DNA of 64,000 nucleotides from CAYVBJ01 sp964449075 (GCA_964449075.1 CAYVBJ010000001.1:62001-126000); one strand, 5' to 3'; numbered from the stretch's first letter, positions 1 through 9,448 are shown. Translations and numbers: made by a program. Notes: a model not told the origin generated them from the sequence alone.

Positions 1-730
1 CATCCAGTTTTTGATTTTTATCAGGCTGCTTTTTATTAGCGGGATCAAGATTGAATTCAGTCATCATCCTGTGATAGGTTTCAGATTTACTCCAAAACTC
101 ATTCAGTTCTTTTAGATCTTTTTCGTACTGTTCTTTTATCTCTTTTTCGCTCCTGCTGTCAAATCTTCCAAAACCCATTACAGATGGCCAGTTTAACTGA
201 AGTGCCGAGATTTTTTGAACAGCCATTGAATCAGGAGTGTACCCCCACAGATCCAAAAGGGTGGCTTTACCCGATATTCTTCCCGAAGCGGGAAGTGATA
301 TCACGTTTGTAACACCCTCAACCCTGGCAACAGGTATAGCGGCAGAGTGCGGATTTATTGCTGTAAAAGCAGTCATCTCAGGATTAAATGAGCCAACTTC
401 CCGGTGATCAATCGTAACGGGTATAGCACTGATTTCCCGTAAACCGAGATATGTCCGTGAGTCTATAAATCCGGGATAGATGTGTTTGTCTGTTGCATCA
501 ATTACACGATAGTCATCCGAGATTTTTACATTTTTTCCAACAAATGCAATTTTATCATTTTCGATTAGTACCACTCCATTTTCAATCAATCCATTCGACA
601 CTGTGTGAATGGTTACATTTGTAATAGCAAAATTGCCGTATTCCGGTTTGTCAGTAATCTGAGAAGCAGCAGAGTCAGGCTGAACGAACAGAAGCAGTAA
701 ACATGTAATAATAATATTGAGTAATTTCAT
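1..730 (-). CDS. amidohydrolase-family protein, N-terminal part (C-terminus beyond window)
   Basis: The gene runs off the left edge, so about 243 N-terminal residues are visible. It starts with a hydrophobic signal peptide (residues 1-23) followed by the small beta-sandwich typical of amidohydrolases (about 30-85) and a PGFID turn at the start of the TIM barrel. In active relatives this turn continues with HxH, the first two metal ligands. Here residues 90-95 read DSRTYL, so the ligands are absent. An in-frame ATG at 740-742 would add four residues. It is the last of three tandem amidohydrolase-like genes and begins just after the stop of the middle one, so co-transcription is likely. Export to the periplasm is inferred. 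It may be a non-catalytic partner of its neighbour; the substrate is unknown. Confidence 0.85.
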   Translation of the reverse strand, partial: MKLLNIIITCLLLLFVQPDSAASQITDKPEYGNFAITNVTIHTVSNGLIENGVVLIENDKIAFVGKNVKISDDYRVIDATDKHIYPGFIDSRTYLGLREISAIPVTIDHREVGSFNPEMTAFTAINPHSAAIPVARVEGVTNVISLPASGRISGKATLLDLWGYTPDSMAVQKISALQLNWPSVMGFGRFDSRSEKEIKEQYEKDLKELNEFWSKSETYHRMMTEFNLDPANKKQPDKNQKLD

Positions 731-744
731 CGGGCTATTCATTA

Positions 745-2178
745 TTAATGATTGTGAATATTAGAATTTCCGTTCATTGAGAGCTCTTTATCTGATTCAA
801 AAAGAAAAAAGACATCCTGCATGCAGGCATCTGAAGATCTGCCGTCTGAGGTTTCAAACAAAAACTGCCTGGACCTTTCAAATGTTAACTCAGGTTCAAC
901 AGCTCTGTCGAGCCGCATGTCATCTGCATCTTCTTCCCTGTTAAAATAAACCACGCCATCTACAAGCGTCATTTCATTGATACTGTAAATACTAAGCGGA
1001 TGAGCACTCCATATACCGATATCTGCATGTTTTCCAACTTCAATACTTCCCGCTTTATCATCAATACCCAATTGTGTAGCCGGATTGATGGTAATCATTC
1101 TGAGTGCGTCATTTTCGGAAGTTTGTCCATAGCGCATGGTTTTTGCAGCCTCGTGATTGAGATGACGGATTAATTCGCCGCTGTCCGAATTAATACTGGT
1201 AAGTACGCCATTCGCATTTAAGATAGATGCATTGAAAGCAGTTGAATAGTAAACTTCAAATTTATAAGCCCACCAGTCAGCAAAAACTGACGCATATGCA
1301 TTATTCTTTGCAAGTTCAGGTGCAACCTTAAAAGCCTCATTTGCGTGCTGCATCGTGTAGTTTTTAATGCCGTAGTCAGAAAAAACACGATTCAACATCA
1401 CTATTTCATCAGCTCTGTACGAATGTGTATGCACCAGTATTTTTCCATCAATAATGTCAGCAAGAACTTCAAGCCTGAGATTTTTTGCAACGGGAACAGG
1501 TGGATTTCCCCTCTTTCTGCGGTCATATTGTTCTTTGGCTTCAATGTACTCTTTTCGATTACGGCGATAGTCAAGAGCCGCGTCAAAATGATCGCGAATT
1601 ACTTGTTCAACTCCCATCCTGGTTCTGGGCTGTATTCCGCTTCCCTGGCCATGAACGCGGGTTGGATTTTCACCGAGTGCAAATTTTATGGTTTGGGGAG
1701 CATCCTCAAACTTCATATTATCCTGACTCTGCCCATACCTTAACTTCAGGGTCGCATTTCTTCCGCCAATCACATTCGCTGAACCGTGCATAAGGTTTAT
1801 AGTTGTAACACCGCCGGCAAGTGCGCGGTAAATAGAAACTGAGTTGGGATCTATCGATTCGTACATGGTTACTTCTGAAGTAACAGGGTTTGTAGCCTCG
1901 TTAACACCTATTGCGTTCAAATGAGAATGTGCATCAATAATCCCAGGCATAACGTATTTTCCTGTCGCATCAATGACTTCTGTATTTTCAGGCGCCGTTA
2001 AATTTTTTCCGATTTCCCTGATTATACCGTCAAGAATCAATATATCGGTATTTTGAAGATCATCTCCTGTTACTGTAATTACTGTTCCATTTTTTATCAG
2101 CTTATCTCCTTTTGGCTGTGCCTGGATTGACATTGTTGCAAACAGAACTAAAACTGAGGCTATAACTAATTTATACAT
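745..2178 (-). CDS. secreted amidohydrolase (imidazolonepropionase/dipeptidase-like), metal motif intact
   Basis: This is a 477-residue amidohydrolase-superfamily protein with a signal peptide (residues 1-20, ending SIQAQ) and a TIM barrel carrying the expected metal ligands. HSH lies at 84-86 after PGIIDA, followed by later histidines in LVHTHS and MQHANE and an aspartate in INSDSGE. The C-terminal NPATQLGI...G.I..GK.AD signature closes the beta-sandwich. I chose the ATG at 2176-2178 because AAAAGGA precedes it and the signal peptide starts there; the longer reading frame to 2286 overlaps the upstream gene. It is the only member of the three-gene set with the HxH motif, so it is probably the active subunit. 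Hydrolysis of a C-N bond (peptide or cyclic amide) is a family-level inference. Confidence 0.92.
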   Translation of the reverse strand: MYKLVIASVLVLFATMSIQAQPKGDKLIKNGTVITVTGDDLQNTDILILDGIIREIGKNLTAPENTEVIDATGKYVMPGIIDAHSHLNAIGVNEATNPVTSEVTMYESIDPNSVSIYRALAGGVTTINLMHGSANVIGGRNATLKLRYGQSQDNMKFEDAPQTIKFALGENPTRVHGQGSGIQPRTRMGVEQVIRDHFDAALDYRRNRKEYIEAKEQYDRRKRGNPPVPVAKNLRLEVLADIIDGKILVHTHSYRADEIVMLNRVFSDYGIKNYTMQHANEAFKVAPELAKNNAYASVFADWWAYKFEVYYSTAFNASILNANGVLTSINSDSGELIRHLNHEAAKTMRYGQTSENDALRMITINPATQLGIDDKAGSIEVGKHADIGIWSAHPLSIYSINEMTLVDGVVYFNREEDADDMRLDRAVEPELTFERSRQFLFETSDGRSSDACMQDVFFLFESDKELSMNGNSNIHNH

Positions 2179-2194
2179 AGAGGTTCCTTTTCTG

Positions 2195-3550
2195 TTAAAA
2201 TTCATAAATCTGTCCATTTGAAACTGTTTTGAAAACTTTAGATTTCTCTTCACCAAATGGTTCAGTGCGTATTGAAAAACTTGCAATGTTGCCCGGTTTT
2301 ATATCGCCTGTCTTATCTGAGATTTGCAGTATTTCAGCTGTGTTAGCTGTCAGAATTTTTATCAAATCATTTTGATTGAGCTCACCTTCGTCCATCAAAA
2401 CTTTGAAATGATCTCCGAATTTATCCGGATCCAATCCGCCGCCCGAAAATCCGACCGATACACCGGCTTTCATCAAGCTGCTGATATTCCTCACTGTCTG
2501 CAAATAAGATTTCAGCTGACGCTCACGGAACAGCTCTTCCTCTGTAGTCAAGTCATCCTCCGGTTCCTCATCAGTTTCTGTATCCTCTTCATTTTCAGAA
2601 TTCTCTTCTTCCTTCTCTTTTTTATACCAATTTGGCATCTTCGGCAACTCGACTGATGCCAATACCGGAATATTTTTGTCTGCAAGTGCATCAGCCTTAT
2701 GCCAGATATTTTTTCCTGAGACAACCACAGCAGAAAAACCGAACTCATCTTGCAATGCAAAAAATCGTTCTAAATCTTCCGGAGAATCTGTTACGAAATA
2801 TAGAGGAATATGCTTATCCAGTATTGGAAAAAGAGACTCTAAAACTTCATCTCGTTCCGGTGCAGGGATCCCACCTTCAGCTGATGCGAAATAATCAATA
2901 TGGTCTTTCAGGGCTTCAGCGTCATACATTAGCTGTCTGAATTTAGCCATTACTCCCATCGTTGTGTTTGGGTATGCTCTGTTGCTAAAACCCCCGCGGG
3001 CTCCTTCAAACTGAAATACCACTCCTTTATCTTGTTCAAAAAGTCCTGATTCGGTTTTTTCTCCATGCAGGAAAAAGATATCAGACCGTCCGGGAAGCAT
3101 TTCGCCCTTCAAACTCAGCATGGCAGTCGTAATACCGTACTTCAGGCCTTCTTCAAGATTTTTATCATCTGCTTTCAAAAGTTCTCCCGGTGACCTGTCA
3201 GGCTGAATACCAGCGCGTTCATAACCGGGATTTCCCGGGTCGTCTGCACTTTCAAGGTCTCCCCTGTCAGGGCTGCCCCAGGTAGTTAAACCGTTAATAA
3301 AACCGGGATAAACATGCAGACTGTCTCCACCGTCCATAACATGGGCATCAAATGGGATTTCTGCATCCTCACCGACAGCTTCAATCACACCATTACGCCA
3401 AACGATGGTACCGCTATTTACTACAGAACCGTCTGACAGGTGTATCATAACATTTTCAACGGCATTTGCCGGTAATTCCTGCGCAAATGAAGGAATAGTG
3501 AAAAGCAGCATCGATAAAAGGAGAATACCGCATTTGAATAATTTGATCAT
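2195..3550 (-). CDS. amidohydrolase-like secreted protein lacking metal ligands
   Basis: A 451-residue protein with signal peptide (1-24, ending SFAQ), the amidohydrolase N-terminal beta-sandwich and the closing TANTAEIL...G.I.PG..A signature near the C-terminus. The HxH position after PGF reads INGLTTW (85-91), and I find no counterparts of the later His and Asp ligands, so it looks like a pseudoenzyme. A strongly acidic Glu/Asp-rich insertion lies around residues 310-340. It is the first gene of the three-gene set and ends 16 bases before the start of the catalytic member. A structural or regulatory partner role is plausible. A protein that uses other residues for catalysis cannot be excluded. 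Confidence 0.88.
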   Translation of the reverse strand: MIKLFKCGILLLSMLLFTIPSFAQELPANAVENVMIHLSDGSVVNSGTIVWRNGVIEAVGEDAEIPFDAHVMDGGDSLHVYPGFINGLTTWGSPDRGDLESADDPGNPGYERAGIQPDRSPGELLKADDKNLEEGLKYGITTAMLSLKGEMLPGRSDIFFLHGEKTESGLFEQDKGVVFQFEGARGGFSNRAYPNTTMGVMAKFRQLMYDAEALKDHIDYFASAEGGIPAPERDEVLESLFPILDKHIPLYFVTDSPEDLERFFALQDEFGFSAVVVSGKNIWHKADALADKNIPVLASVELPKMPNWYKKEKEEENSENEEDTETDEEPEDDLTTEEELFRERQLKSYLQTVRNISSLMKAGVSVGFSGGGLDPDKFGDHFKVLMDEGELNQNDLIKILTANTAEILQISDKTGDIKPGNIASFSIRTEPFGEEKSKVFKTVSNGQIYEF

Positions 3551-3682
3551 GGTAAAATTTTATTTTTTGTTCAATTGAATTAAAGCCAAATTGATAAGAA
3601 CTAAAATTGGAAGAGGATTAAAAAATGTAAATTCATAAAATGCTTAATACCTTAATCCCGGTTATAAAAATTTTGCACCCCT

Positions 3683-5293
3683 TTACACCTGGATCACACC
3701 TGTTTTAAATTCAGGTATTTCCGGGTTGTGATTTGCGCACTTTATTGCACTCGAAATTCTGCTTCTGGTTTCAGCCGGGTCAATAATCTCATCTACCCAC
3801 AATCTCGCTGCTGCATAACGCACATCCGTTTGATGATCGTACCGGGATTTAATTTTTTCAAGCATTTCAGCTTTATCCTCGTCACTCAGCTCTTCTCCTT
3901 TCTTCTCAAGGGTAGAAACTTGTATCTGAGTAAGAACCTTTGCCGCTTGTGTTCCGCCCATAACGGCAATCTGTGCAGTAGGCCATGCATAGATAAAACG
4001 AGGATCATAAGCCCGGCCGCACATCGCGTAGTTACCTGCTCCATAACTGTTCCCAAGAACAATAGTAATTTTCGGAACTGTTGAATTAGCCACTGCATTT
4101 ACCATTTTTGCACCATCTTTAATAATGCCGCCGTGCTCACTTCGTTTGCCGATCATGAACCCGGTTACATCCTGTAAAAATATGATAGGTACTTTTTTCT
4201 GATTGCAATTCATTATAAATCTGGAGGCTTTATCTGCACTATCAGAGTATATTACCCCTCCTATCTGCATTTCACCCTGTTTGTTACGAACAACTTTTCG
4301 CTGATTTGCAATGATTCCTACATTCCATCCATCAATTCTGGCATAACCTGTAATCAATGTTTGCCCGTATCCTTTTTTATACTCTGTAAAACTGTTGCTG
4401 TCAATAAGTCCCTTTATTATCTGGTTCATGTCGTACGGACGATTACGATCGGCAGGAAATTTTTGAATCATCTCTGCAGGGTCAATCTCCGGTTCAAGCG
4501 GCTCTTTTCTTTCAAAACCTGCCATTTTTAAAGGGCCAAACTTATCTACCAGATTTCGTATAGTTTCAAGACACTCCACATCATCCTTCATCTTATAATC
4601 TGTTACACCGCTGATCTCGGTGTGTGTGGTAGCTCCTCCGAGTGTTTCATTATCTACCTCTTCACCGATTGCGGCTTTCACAAGATAGCTTCCGGCAAGA
4701 AAAACACTTCCTGTTCCATCTACAATGAGTGCTTCATCACTCATAATCGGCAGATAGGCTCCGCCGGCTACACAGCTTCCCATAATAGCAGCTATTTGCG
4801 GAATCCCTTTAGCACTGATTACTGCATTGTTTCTGAAAATCCGGCCAAAATGCTCTTTATCCGGAAATATCTCATCCTGCATTGGTAAAAACACGCCGGC
4901 TGAATCAACCAGGTAAATAATCGGCAGGTGATTTTCAATGGCGATTTCCTGGGCTCGCAGATTTTTTTTGGCCGTAATCGGAAACCAGGCTCCTGCTTTT
5001 ACGGTAGCATCATTGGCAACAATCATGCAAGTTCTGTCACAAATTGTACCAACGCCCGCAATCACACCTCCTGCAGGACATCCTCCAACATCGTCATACA
5101 TTTCAAACCCTGCCCAAATTCCCAATTCAAAAAAATCAGTTCCCGGATCTAATAAAAATTTCACTCTTTCCCGGGCGGTCATTTTACCTTTTTTATGCTC
5201 TTTTTCTGCTCTTTTTGTACCTCCTCCCTTTTTAATAATTTCTTTCTGGTCACTGATTTCCTGTCTTAGTTTCTCAATCCAGTTGTTAGACAT
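3683..5293 (-). CDS. acyl-CoA carboxylase beta subunit (methylcrotonoyl-CoA carboxylase-like carboxyltransferase)
   Basis: A 536-residue biotin-dependent carboxyltransferase with two crotonase-fold halves. The N-terminal half shows GGxxAGxGTI-type turns and the oxyanion-loop segment GSCVAGGAYLPIMSDEA; the C-terminal half shows NSYGAGNYAMCGRAYDP. The AGGAY and LVKAAIGEEV segments and the length match methylcrotonoyl-CoA carboxylase beta better than propionyl-CoA carboxylase beta, which has AGGAVYSP and VVKSV. It would transfer carboxyl from biotin to an acyl-CoA in leucine or related acyl-CoA catabolism in the cytoplasm. No biotin carboxylase/BCCP gene lies beside it, so the partner must be encoded elsewhere. 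The start is the only good N-terminal Met (MSNNWIEK). Substrate choice between methylcrotonoyl-CoA and another acyl-CoA is not certain. Confidence 0.93.
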   Translation of the reverse strand: MSNNWIEKLRQEISDQKEIIKKGGGTKRAEKEHKKGKMTARERVKFLLDPGTDFFELGIWAGFEMYDDVGGCPAGGVIAGVGTICDRTCMIVANDATVKAGAWFPITAKKNLRAQEIAIENHLPIIYLVDSAGVFLPMQDEIFPDKEHFGRIFRNNAVISAKGIPQIAAIMGSCVAGGAYLPIMSDEALIVDGTGSVFLAGSYLVKAAIGEEVDNETLGGATTHTEISGVTDYKMKDDVECLETIRNLVDKFGPLKMAGFERKEPLEPEIDPAEMIQKFPADRNRPYDMNQIIKGLIDSNSFTEYKKGYGQTLITGYARIDGWNVGIIANQRKVVRNKQGEMQIGGVIYSDSADKASRFIMNCNQKKVPIIFLQDVTGFMIGKRSEHGGIIKDGAKMVNAVANSTVPKITIVLGNSYGAGNYAMCGRAYDPRFIYAWPTAQIAVMGGTQAAKVLTQIQVSTLEKKGEELSDEDKAEMLEKIKSRYDHQTDVRYAAARLWVDEIIDPAETRSRISSAIKCANHNPEIPEFKTGVIQV

Positions 5294-5441
5294 ATACTAA
5301 TCTGTTCCTTTTCAAGTTAATTTATATAATTTAATTTTTGATATATTGATAATAGCGTTCTAAACGTAACGTTGAAAATAAAGAAAAACTGCAAATTGAG
5401 AACAAAGTAATTTTTTTTCTAATTTCATACACAAATTTACA

Positions 5442-6833
5442 ATGAGATTTCTTTTCTGCCTGTTAATCATTTCCATATCCATTCTGCCAGCATCTTCGTT
5501 AGCCCAGCGAAATATTACCTATCAGTCTCTTTTACAACGTGCTGACCAGCCTAAAGTTTATATCAGTGAACTCACCCTTCCGTCTGATGAAGAGTTGGTA
5601 AACTTCAGTGTAGCATTCAGAATGGACCATGATTTCATTCCATTCATCAAAGTGAATGAAGATCAAAATCTACCCAGCACTGACTACCAGTATTTTTCCA
5701 ATATACGAATGGGGCTTGAACTCTATTCAGGTTCGCATGAAGAGAGTTCAAGGAAAAAGGTGAGAAATTTGGACCCTGTGGTTCGAAGCAGCTGGCAGGA
5801 TACAGCATGGGCAGAAACTTTTCAGGCTACCAGGTCAAACGCTGATTTTGCGCAGGGGGCGATTAGTGTAAATGCTAAACCGGGTGAGTATACATACATG
5901 CTGCAACTTCGCAGAGGTGAGTCCGTTACCGAACAAAATTCCAGGATGCAAAATGTGACTTTGCCCGACTATACAGAACGGAATAAAATATCACTCATTG
6001 AACTATCAGATTTTGTTGAAAAAGAAGATGGCAGCTATGAAGGCACACTTTTAAATTATGGTGAGAATGCTCTCTATGGTGAAGATTTTCAATTAATGAT
6101 ACTCAATCCCGCAAAAATTTCATCCGATGAGCTGAGAATTGAAATTTACCGGCTTCTGCCCGGTGAAGATGAAAATGTATCAGACGAAATGCTGTTCAGC
6201 GCTGAACTCAATAACCAGGAAGATATCAGGGGAACCGGGTTTACAATTAAACCCCAGATAGAAAGTGTATCATTAAATTTTGATGATAGTGATGAAGGCT
6301 ACCCGGTTTCAGTAGTTTCTATTCCAAACGGCCGGTTTCCAAATTCAGGATTCAAAATTTTTCTAAAAGATGTAAAACAAGACACCACCATAGCTGAAAA
6401 AACTATGGGCTCGTTATGGCCCGATATTCCTGTGAGTCTTCTTAATTTAAACATTGCAATTGACATGCTGCGCTTCATGGTAAGTGATAAAAAAATAGAA
6501 GAGATTAAATCGGGCAGCTCTGCAGAGAAGGAGAGAAAATTCAGAGAGTTCTGGAAAGAGAGAGATCCCACTCCGGATACTGAATTTAATGAACTTATGA
6601 CTGAATACTACGACAGAATTGATTACGCTTACCGTGAATTTACGACCCCGCAAAATCCAGGTTTTGAAACGGATCGCGGGAAAGCCTACATTTTATACGG
6701 GCCGCCAAATGAGAAAGAAAGGCGATTACCTACCGATGCTCCTGCAAGAGAAATCTGGTATTATGATAACCGTACACTTGTTTTTGAAGCCACCACCGGT
6801 TTTGGAGATTTTAAATTGGTTGCTGAGCAGTAA
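5442..6833 (+). CDS. GWxTD domain-containing secreted protein
   Basis: A 463-residue exported protein with a clear signal peptide (1-21, ending SSLAQ). The middle is a beta-rich region without a recognisable fold. The C-terminal ~120 residues carry the GWxTD domain hallmarks: FREFWKERDPTP, then YYDRIDYAYREF, then TDRGKAYILYGPP and EIWYY. The name-giving motif is diverged here (LWPDIP). This domain is common in Bacteroidota and Acidobacteriota and its function is unknown. The gene is divergent from the acyl-CoA carboxylase gene and is followed after about 80 bases by pdxA on the same strand, so it may head that operon. The protein is probably periplasmic or outer-membrane associated. Confidence 0.88.
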   Translation: MRFLFCLLIISISILPASSLAQRNITYQSLLQRADQPKVYISELTLPSDEELVNFSVAFRMDHDFIPFIKVNEDQNLPSTDYQYFSNIRMGLELYSGSHEESSRKKVRNLDPVVRSSWQDTAWAETFQATRSNADFAQGAISVNAKPGEYTYMLQLRRGESVTEQNSRMQNVTLPDYTERNKISLIELSDFVEKEDGSYEGTLLNYGENALYGEDFQLMILNPAKISSDELRIEIYRLLPGEDENVSDEMLFSAELNNQEDIRGTGFTIKPQIESVSLNFDDSDEGYPVSVVSIPNGRFPNSGFKIFLKDVKQDTTIAEKTMGSLWPDIPVSLLNLNIAIDMLRFMVSDKKIEEIKSGSSAEKERKFREFWKERDPTPDTEFNELMTEYYDRIDYAYREFTTPQNPGFETDRGKAYILYGPPNEKERRLPTDAPAREIWYYDNRTLVFEATTGFGDFKLVAEQ

Positions 6834-6910
6834 ATGAATATCCGGCACTTAAAGTGTTTTAATAAATTTTTTATTTGAAAGCGAGTATTAGTTCATCTAC
6901 TTTTCAGGCT

Positions 6911-7918
6911 ATGAAACCTCGAATATTACTTTCAATGGGTGATTACAACGGCATTGGCCCGGAAATAATCATGAAATCGTTTTCAGAAAAACCGGATGAT
7001 TCGTCTGTTATCATTGCAGCCGGACATGAAAAAATATTTGAATTCTACAGAAAAAACCTATCGATTGACACAGAGTTAAACCTCATTAAAAACATAAAAG
7101 AGGCAAAATCAGGAGCTCTCAATATTTTCAATACCATCAGTGCTGATGACATTGATATACAGCCGGGCAGTTTAACTAAACACGCCGGTAAATCATCTAT
7201 GAAAACAATAAAAAAAATCTTAAACCTCTGTCTTGATGGTCAGGCCGATGCTATGGTTACAGCCCCAATATCCAAAGAGGCCATTCACCTGGGCGGATAC
7301 AATTACCCGGGACATACTGAATTTTTAGCTGAATTATCCGGTTCTGCCGACTATTTAATGATGCTTGTAAGCGGGGACTTACGTGTGGCACTTACTACTA
7401 TTCATGTACCTGTTTCCGAGGTACCAAGATTGATATCAGAGTCTTTAATCTTGCAAAAACTTCGCATCCTGCATGAGAGTTTAAAATTTGATTTTAAAAT
7501 ATCCAAACCAAAAATATCAGTTTTGGGTCTGAATCCGCATGCCGGTGATGGCGGCGTGATCGGCCGTGAAGAACTTGACATAATAGCCCCAGCCCTGCAA
7601 AAAGCAAATTTGAATGATATAGATGCTTCCGGCCCGCATTCTGCCGACAGTTTCTTTGGCAGCGGTGAGTACAAAAAATATGACGCAATTCTTGCCATGT
7701 ATCACGACCAGGGGCTGATTCCTTTCAAAACCCTCAGTTTTGGAAGCGGCGTAAATTTTACTGCCGGATTGCCAGTGGTAAGAACTTCTCCCGATCACGG
7801 AACTGCATATAATATCGCAGGACAGAATAAAGCTGATTACCGTTCATTTACTGCAGCTCTTGAGCTTGCAATATTACTGGCAGAAAATAAAATCAGGAGC
7901 TCAATAATTCATGCCTGA
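6911..7918 (+). CDS. pdxA: 4-hydroxythreonine-4-phosphate dehydrogenase
   Basis: PdxA oxidises 4-phosphohydroxy-L-threonine with NAD(P), feeding 3-amino-2-oxopropyl phosphate to PdxJ in pyridoxal phosphate synthesis. The 335-residue protein has the family N-terminus SMGDYNGIGPEI and the ligand and metal segments TAPISKEAIHLGGY.YPGHTEFLA, HAGDGGVIGREE, MYHDQGLIPFK and RTSPDHGTAYNIAG. I take the ATG at 6911 (MKPRILLSMGD), which gives the usual length. A TTG at 6875 would add 12 residues but is not needed by the fold. Its last 8 bases overlap the next gene, so translation is probably coupled. Cytoplasmic, functionally assigned with high certainty. Confidence 0.96.
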   Translation: MKPRILLSMGDYNGIGPEIIMKSFSEKPDDSSVIIAAGHEKIFEFYRKNLSIDTELNLIKNIKEAKSGALNIFNTISADDIDIQPGSLTKHAGKSSMKTIKKILNLCLDGQADAMVTAPISKEAIHLGGYNYPGHTEFLAELSGSADYLMMLVSGDLRVALTTIHVPVSEVPRLISESLILQKLRILHESLKFDFKISKPKISVLGLNPHAGDGGVIGREELDIIAPALQKANLNDIDASGPHSADSFFGSGEYKKYDAILAMYHDQGLIPFKTLSFGSGVNFTAGLPVVRTSPDHGTAYNIAGQNKADYRSFTAALELAILLAENKIRSSIIHA

Positions 7919-8687
7919 GATCTCAACATCTGAAACCCAAATTTATTCTGTTCTTGCTGAAGTTTATGATGTGCTGATGGACGATGTAAACTATGAATTA
8001 TGGGCTGACTTTATTGATGAAATCATGATTGAACATCATCCGGAACCTACAGAAGTTTTGGAATTGGCATGCGGTACCGGTACAATGGCATTATCTCTCG
8101 AAGAGTTTGACTGCTATAATATTACAGCTACCGATGCTTCACCTCAGATGATTAACAAAGCCCGTGAAAAAGCATCAAAAACAGACTCAAAGATTGATTT
8201 CCGAACAATGGATTTTCTCTCTATTGATCTTGATAAACGTTATGATGTTATCTACATGGTGTTTGACAGCATAAATTATCTGCTTTCTGATGATGATATA
8301 CATAAATTTTTTGGCGAAATTAAAAAGGTTTTAAATTCGAATGGTATCTTCATCTTTGATTTTACAACTCCCAGGAATTCTGTTAAATCAATTAAATATT
8401 TAAATAATGAAACCGGTACCGCTAAAACCGGCTATAAATACTACAGAACTACCCGTTTTGACCGGAAAGAGAATATGCATTACAATGATTTCAGGATTCA
8501 CAAGCTGGACAACAATCAAAAAATTATGCAAAACTACAGGGAAATCCACAAGCAAAGGATCCACACATTACATGAAATGAAATCCTTTATTGGAAAATCC
8601 GAATTAGATTTAGTAACCGCCTACGACGGGTTTCAGTTAAAACCGGCTCATAAAAACAGTTTACGTATAACCATGGTATTACAATGA
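7911..8687 (+). CDS. class I SAM-dependent methyltransferase
   Basis: A 258-residue Rossmann-fold methyltransferase. Motif I is VLELACGTGTMAL (around residues 45-57), followed by an acidic ribose-binding position in ATDASPQMI and motif IV-like DVIYMVFDSINYL. The start overlaps the end of pdxA by 8 bases (ATGCCTGA) and its stop overlaps ftsE by 4 bases, so it is part of a coupled unit. The substrate cannot be read from the sequence; the overall layout resembles small-molecule methyltransferases of the Methyltransf_25 type. Nothing links it to pyridoxine synthesis or to cell division except position. Confidence 0.88.
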   Translation: MPEISTSETQIYSVLAEVYDVLMDDVNYELWADFIDEIMIEHHPEPTEVLELACGTGTMALSLEEFDCYNITATDASPQMINKAREKASKTDSKIDFRTMDFLSIDLDKRYDVIYMVFDSINYLLSDDDIHKFFGEIKKVLNSNGIFIFDFTTPRNSVKSIKYLNNETGTAKTGYKYYRTTRFDRKENMHYNDFRIHKLDNNQKIMQNYREIHKQRIHTLHEMKSFIGKSELDLVTAYDGFQLKPAHKNSLRITMVLQ

Positions 8688-9370
8688 GTGAACAAGCAGT
8701 TATCGAGATGAATAACGTTTCGGTTAATTATGACAACAATGTTGTACTTGACCAGCTCTCTTTCAGACTTGGAAACGGTGAGTTTTGTTATTTAACCGGG
8801 AAAACCGGGGCGGGAAAAAGCTCATTTCTGAAACTTTTATACAGAGATATTAAACCAGACGAAGGAACAGTGCATGTAGCCGACTTTGATGTATCATCAC
8901 TTCCCGACCGGAAAGTGCCACATCTCCGAAGACGTTTGGGAGTAGTATTTCAGGATTTTCAGCTACTGCCGGATAGAACTGTTTTTGAAAACATTGCTTT
9001 TGCTCTTGAAGTTACCGGCAAAAAGAAATCGTTTATTAAACAACGTGTTCTGGAGATACTTGGTTTGGTTGGTTTAAGTCACAAACGAAAAGCGATGCCT
9101 GATGATCTTTCAGGCGGGGAGCAACAGCGTGTGGTAATAGCAAGAGCACTTGCCAATGAACCGCGAATTCTGCTTGCGGATGAACCCACCGGCAATCTTG
9201 ATCCCGAAGCAAGCAGCGAAATAATGGATCTGCTGAAAGTAATAAATAATAGAGGTATGGCTGTTCTGATGGTTACTCACGATTATGAAGTCATAAAAAA
9301 ACATCCGTTCAGAACAATTAGAATCCACAATGGAAAACTTGAAGAAATTTCTATCGAAAGTTTAGCATAA
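8684..9370 (+). CDS. ftsE: cell division ATP-binding protein FtsE
   Basis: A 228-residue ABC ATPase with Walker A GKTGAGKSS (around 40-48), Q-loop VVFQDFQLLPDRTVFEN, signature LSGGEQQRV and Walker B ILLADEPTGNLD. The Q-loop context (LLPDRTVFENI) and compact size are typical of FtsE, which with the membrane protein FtsX signals to peptidoglycan hydrolases at the septum. No ftsX lies next to it, so FtsX must be encoded elsewhere. That separation makes a LolD/MacB-like ATPase worth considering, although the sequence favours FtsE. The start overlaps the methyltransferase stop (ATGA). A hairpin at 9420-9445 follows. Confidence 0.88.
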   Translation: MSEQAVIEMNNVSVNYDNNVVLDQLSFRLGNGEFCYLTGKTGAGKSSFLKLLYRDIKPDEGTVHVADFDVSSLPDRKVPHLRRRLGVVFQDFQLLPDRTVFENIAFALEVTGKKKSFIKQRVLEILGLVGLSHKRKAMPDDLSGGEQQRVVIARALANEPRILLADEPTGNLDPEASSEIMDLLKVINNRGMAVLMVTHDYEVIKKHPFRTIRIHNGKLEEISIESLA

Positions 9371-9419
9371 ATGCTGCACTGCAATTTTTCCGGCTGAATT
9401 TGCTTCTGTTCTCTAAGAA

Positions 9420-9445
9420 AGAAACCCGGGATCAACCGGGTTTCT
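9420..9445 (+). terminator. probable terminator hairpin after ftsE
   Basis: A perfect 10-bp stem (AGAAACCCGG / CCGGGTTTCT) with a 6-base loop lies 50 bases after the ftsE stop. A T-run (CTTTTTC) follows only about 11 bases later, so it is not a textbook intrinsic terminator. It separates ftsE from the convergent recD gene. Confidence 0.55.
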
Positions 9446-9448
9446 CTA

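Noticed and set aside
2178..2286. N-terminal extension of the middle amidohydrolase
   Set aside because: It would overlap the upstream gene and precede the signal peptide; the ATG at 2178 has a ribosome-binding site and starts a proper signal peptide.
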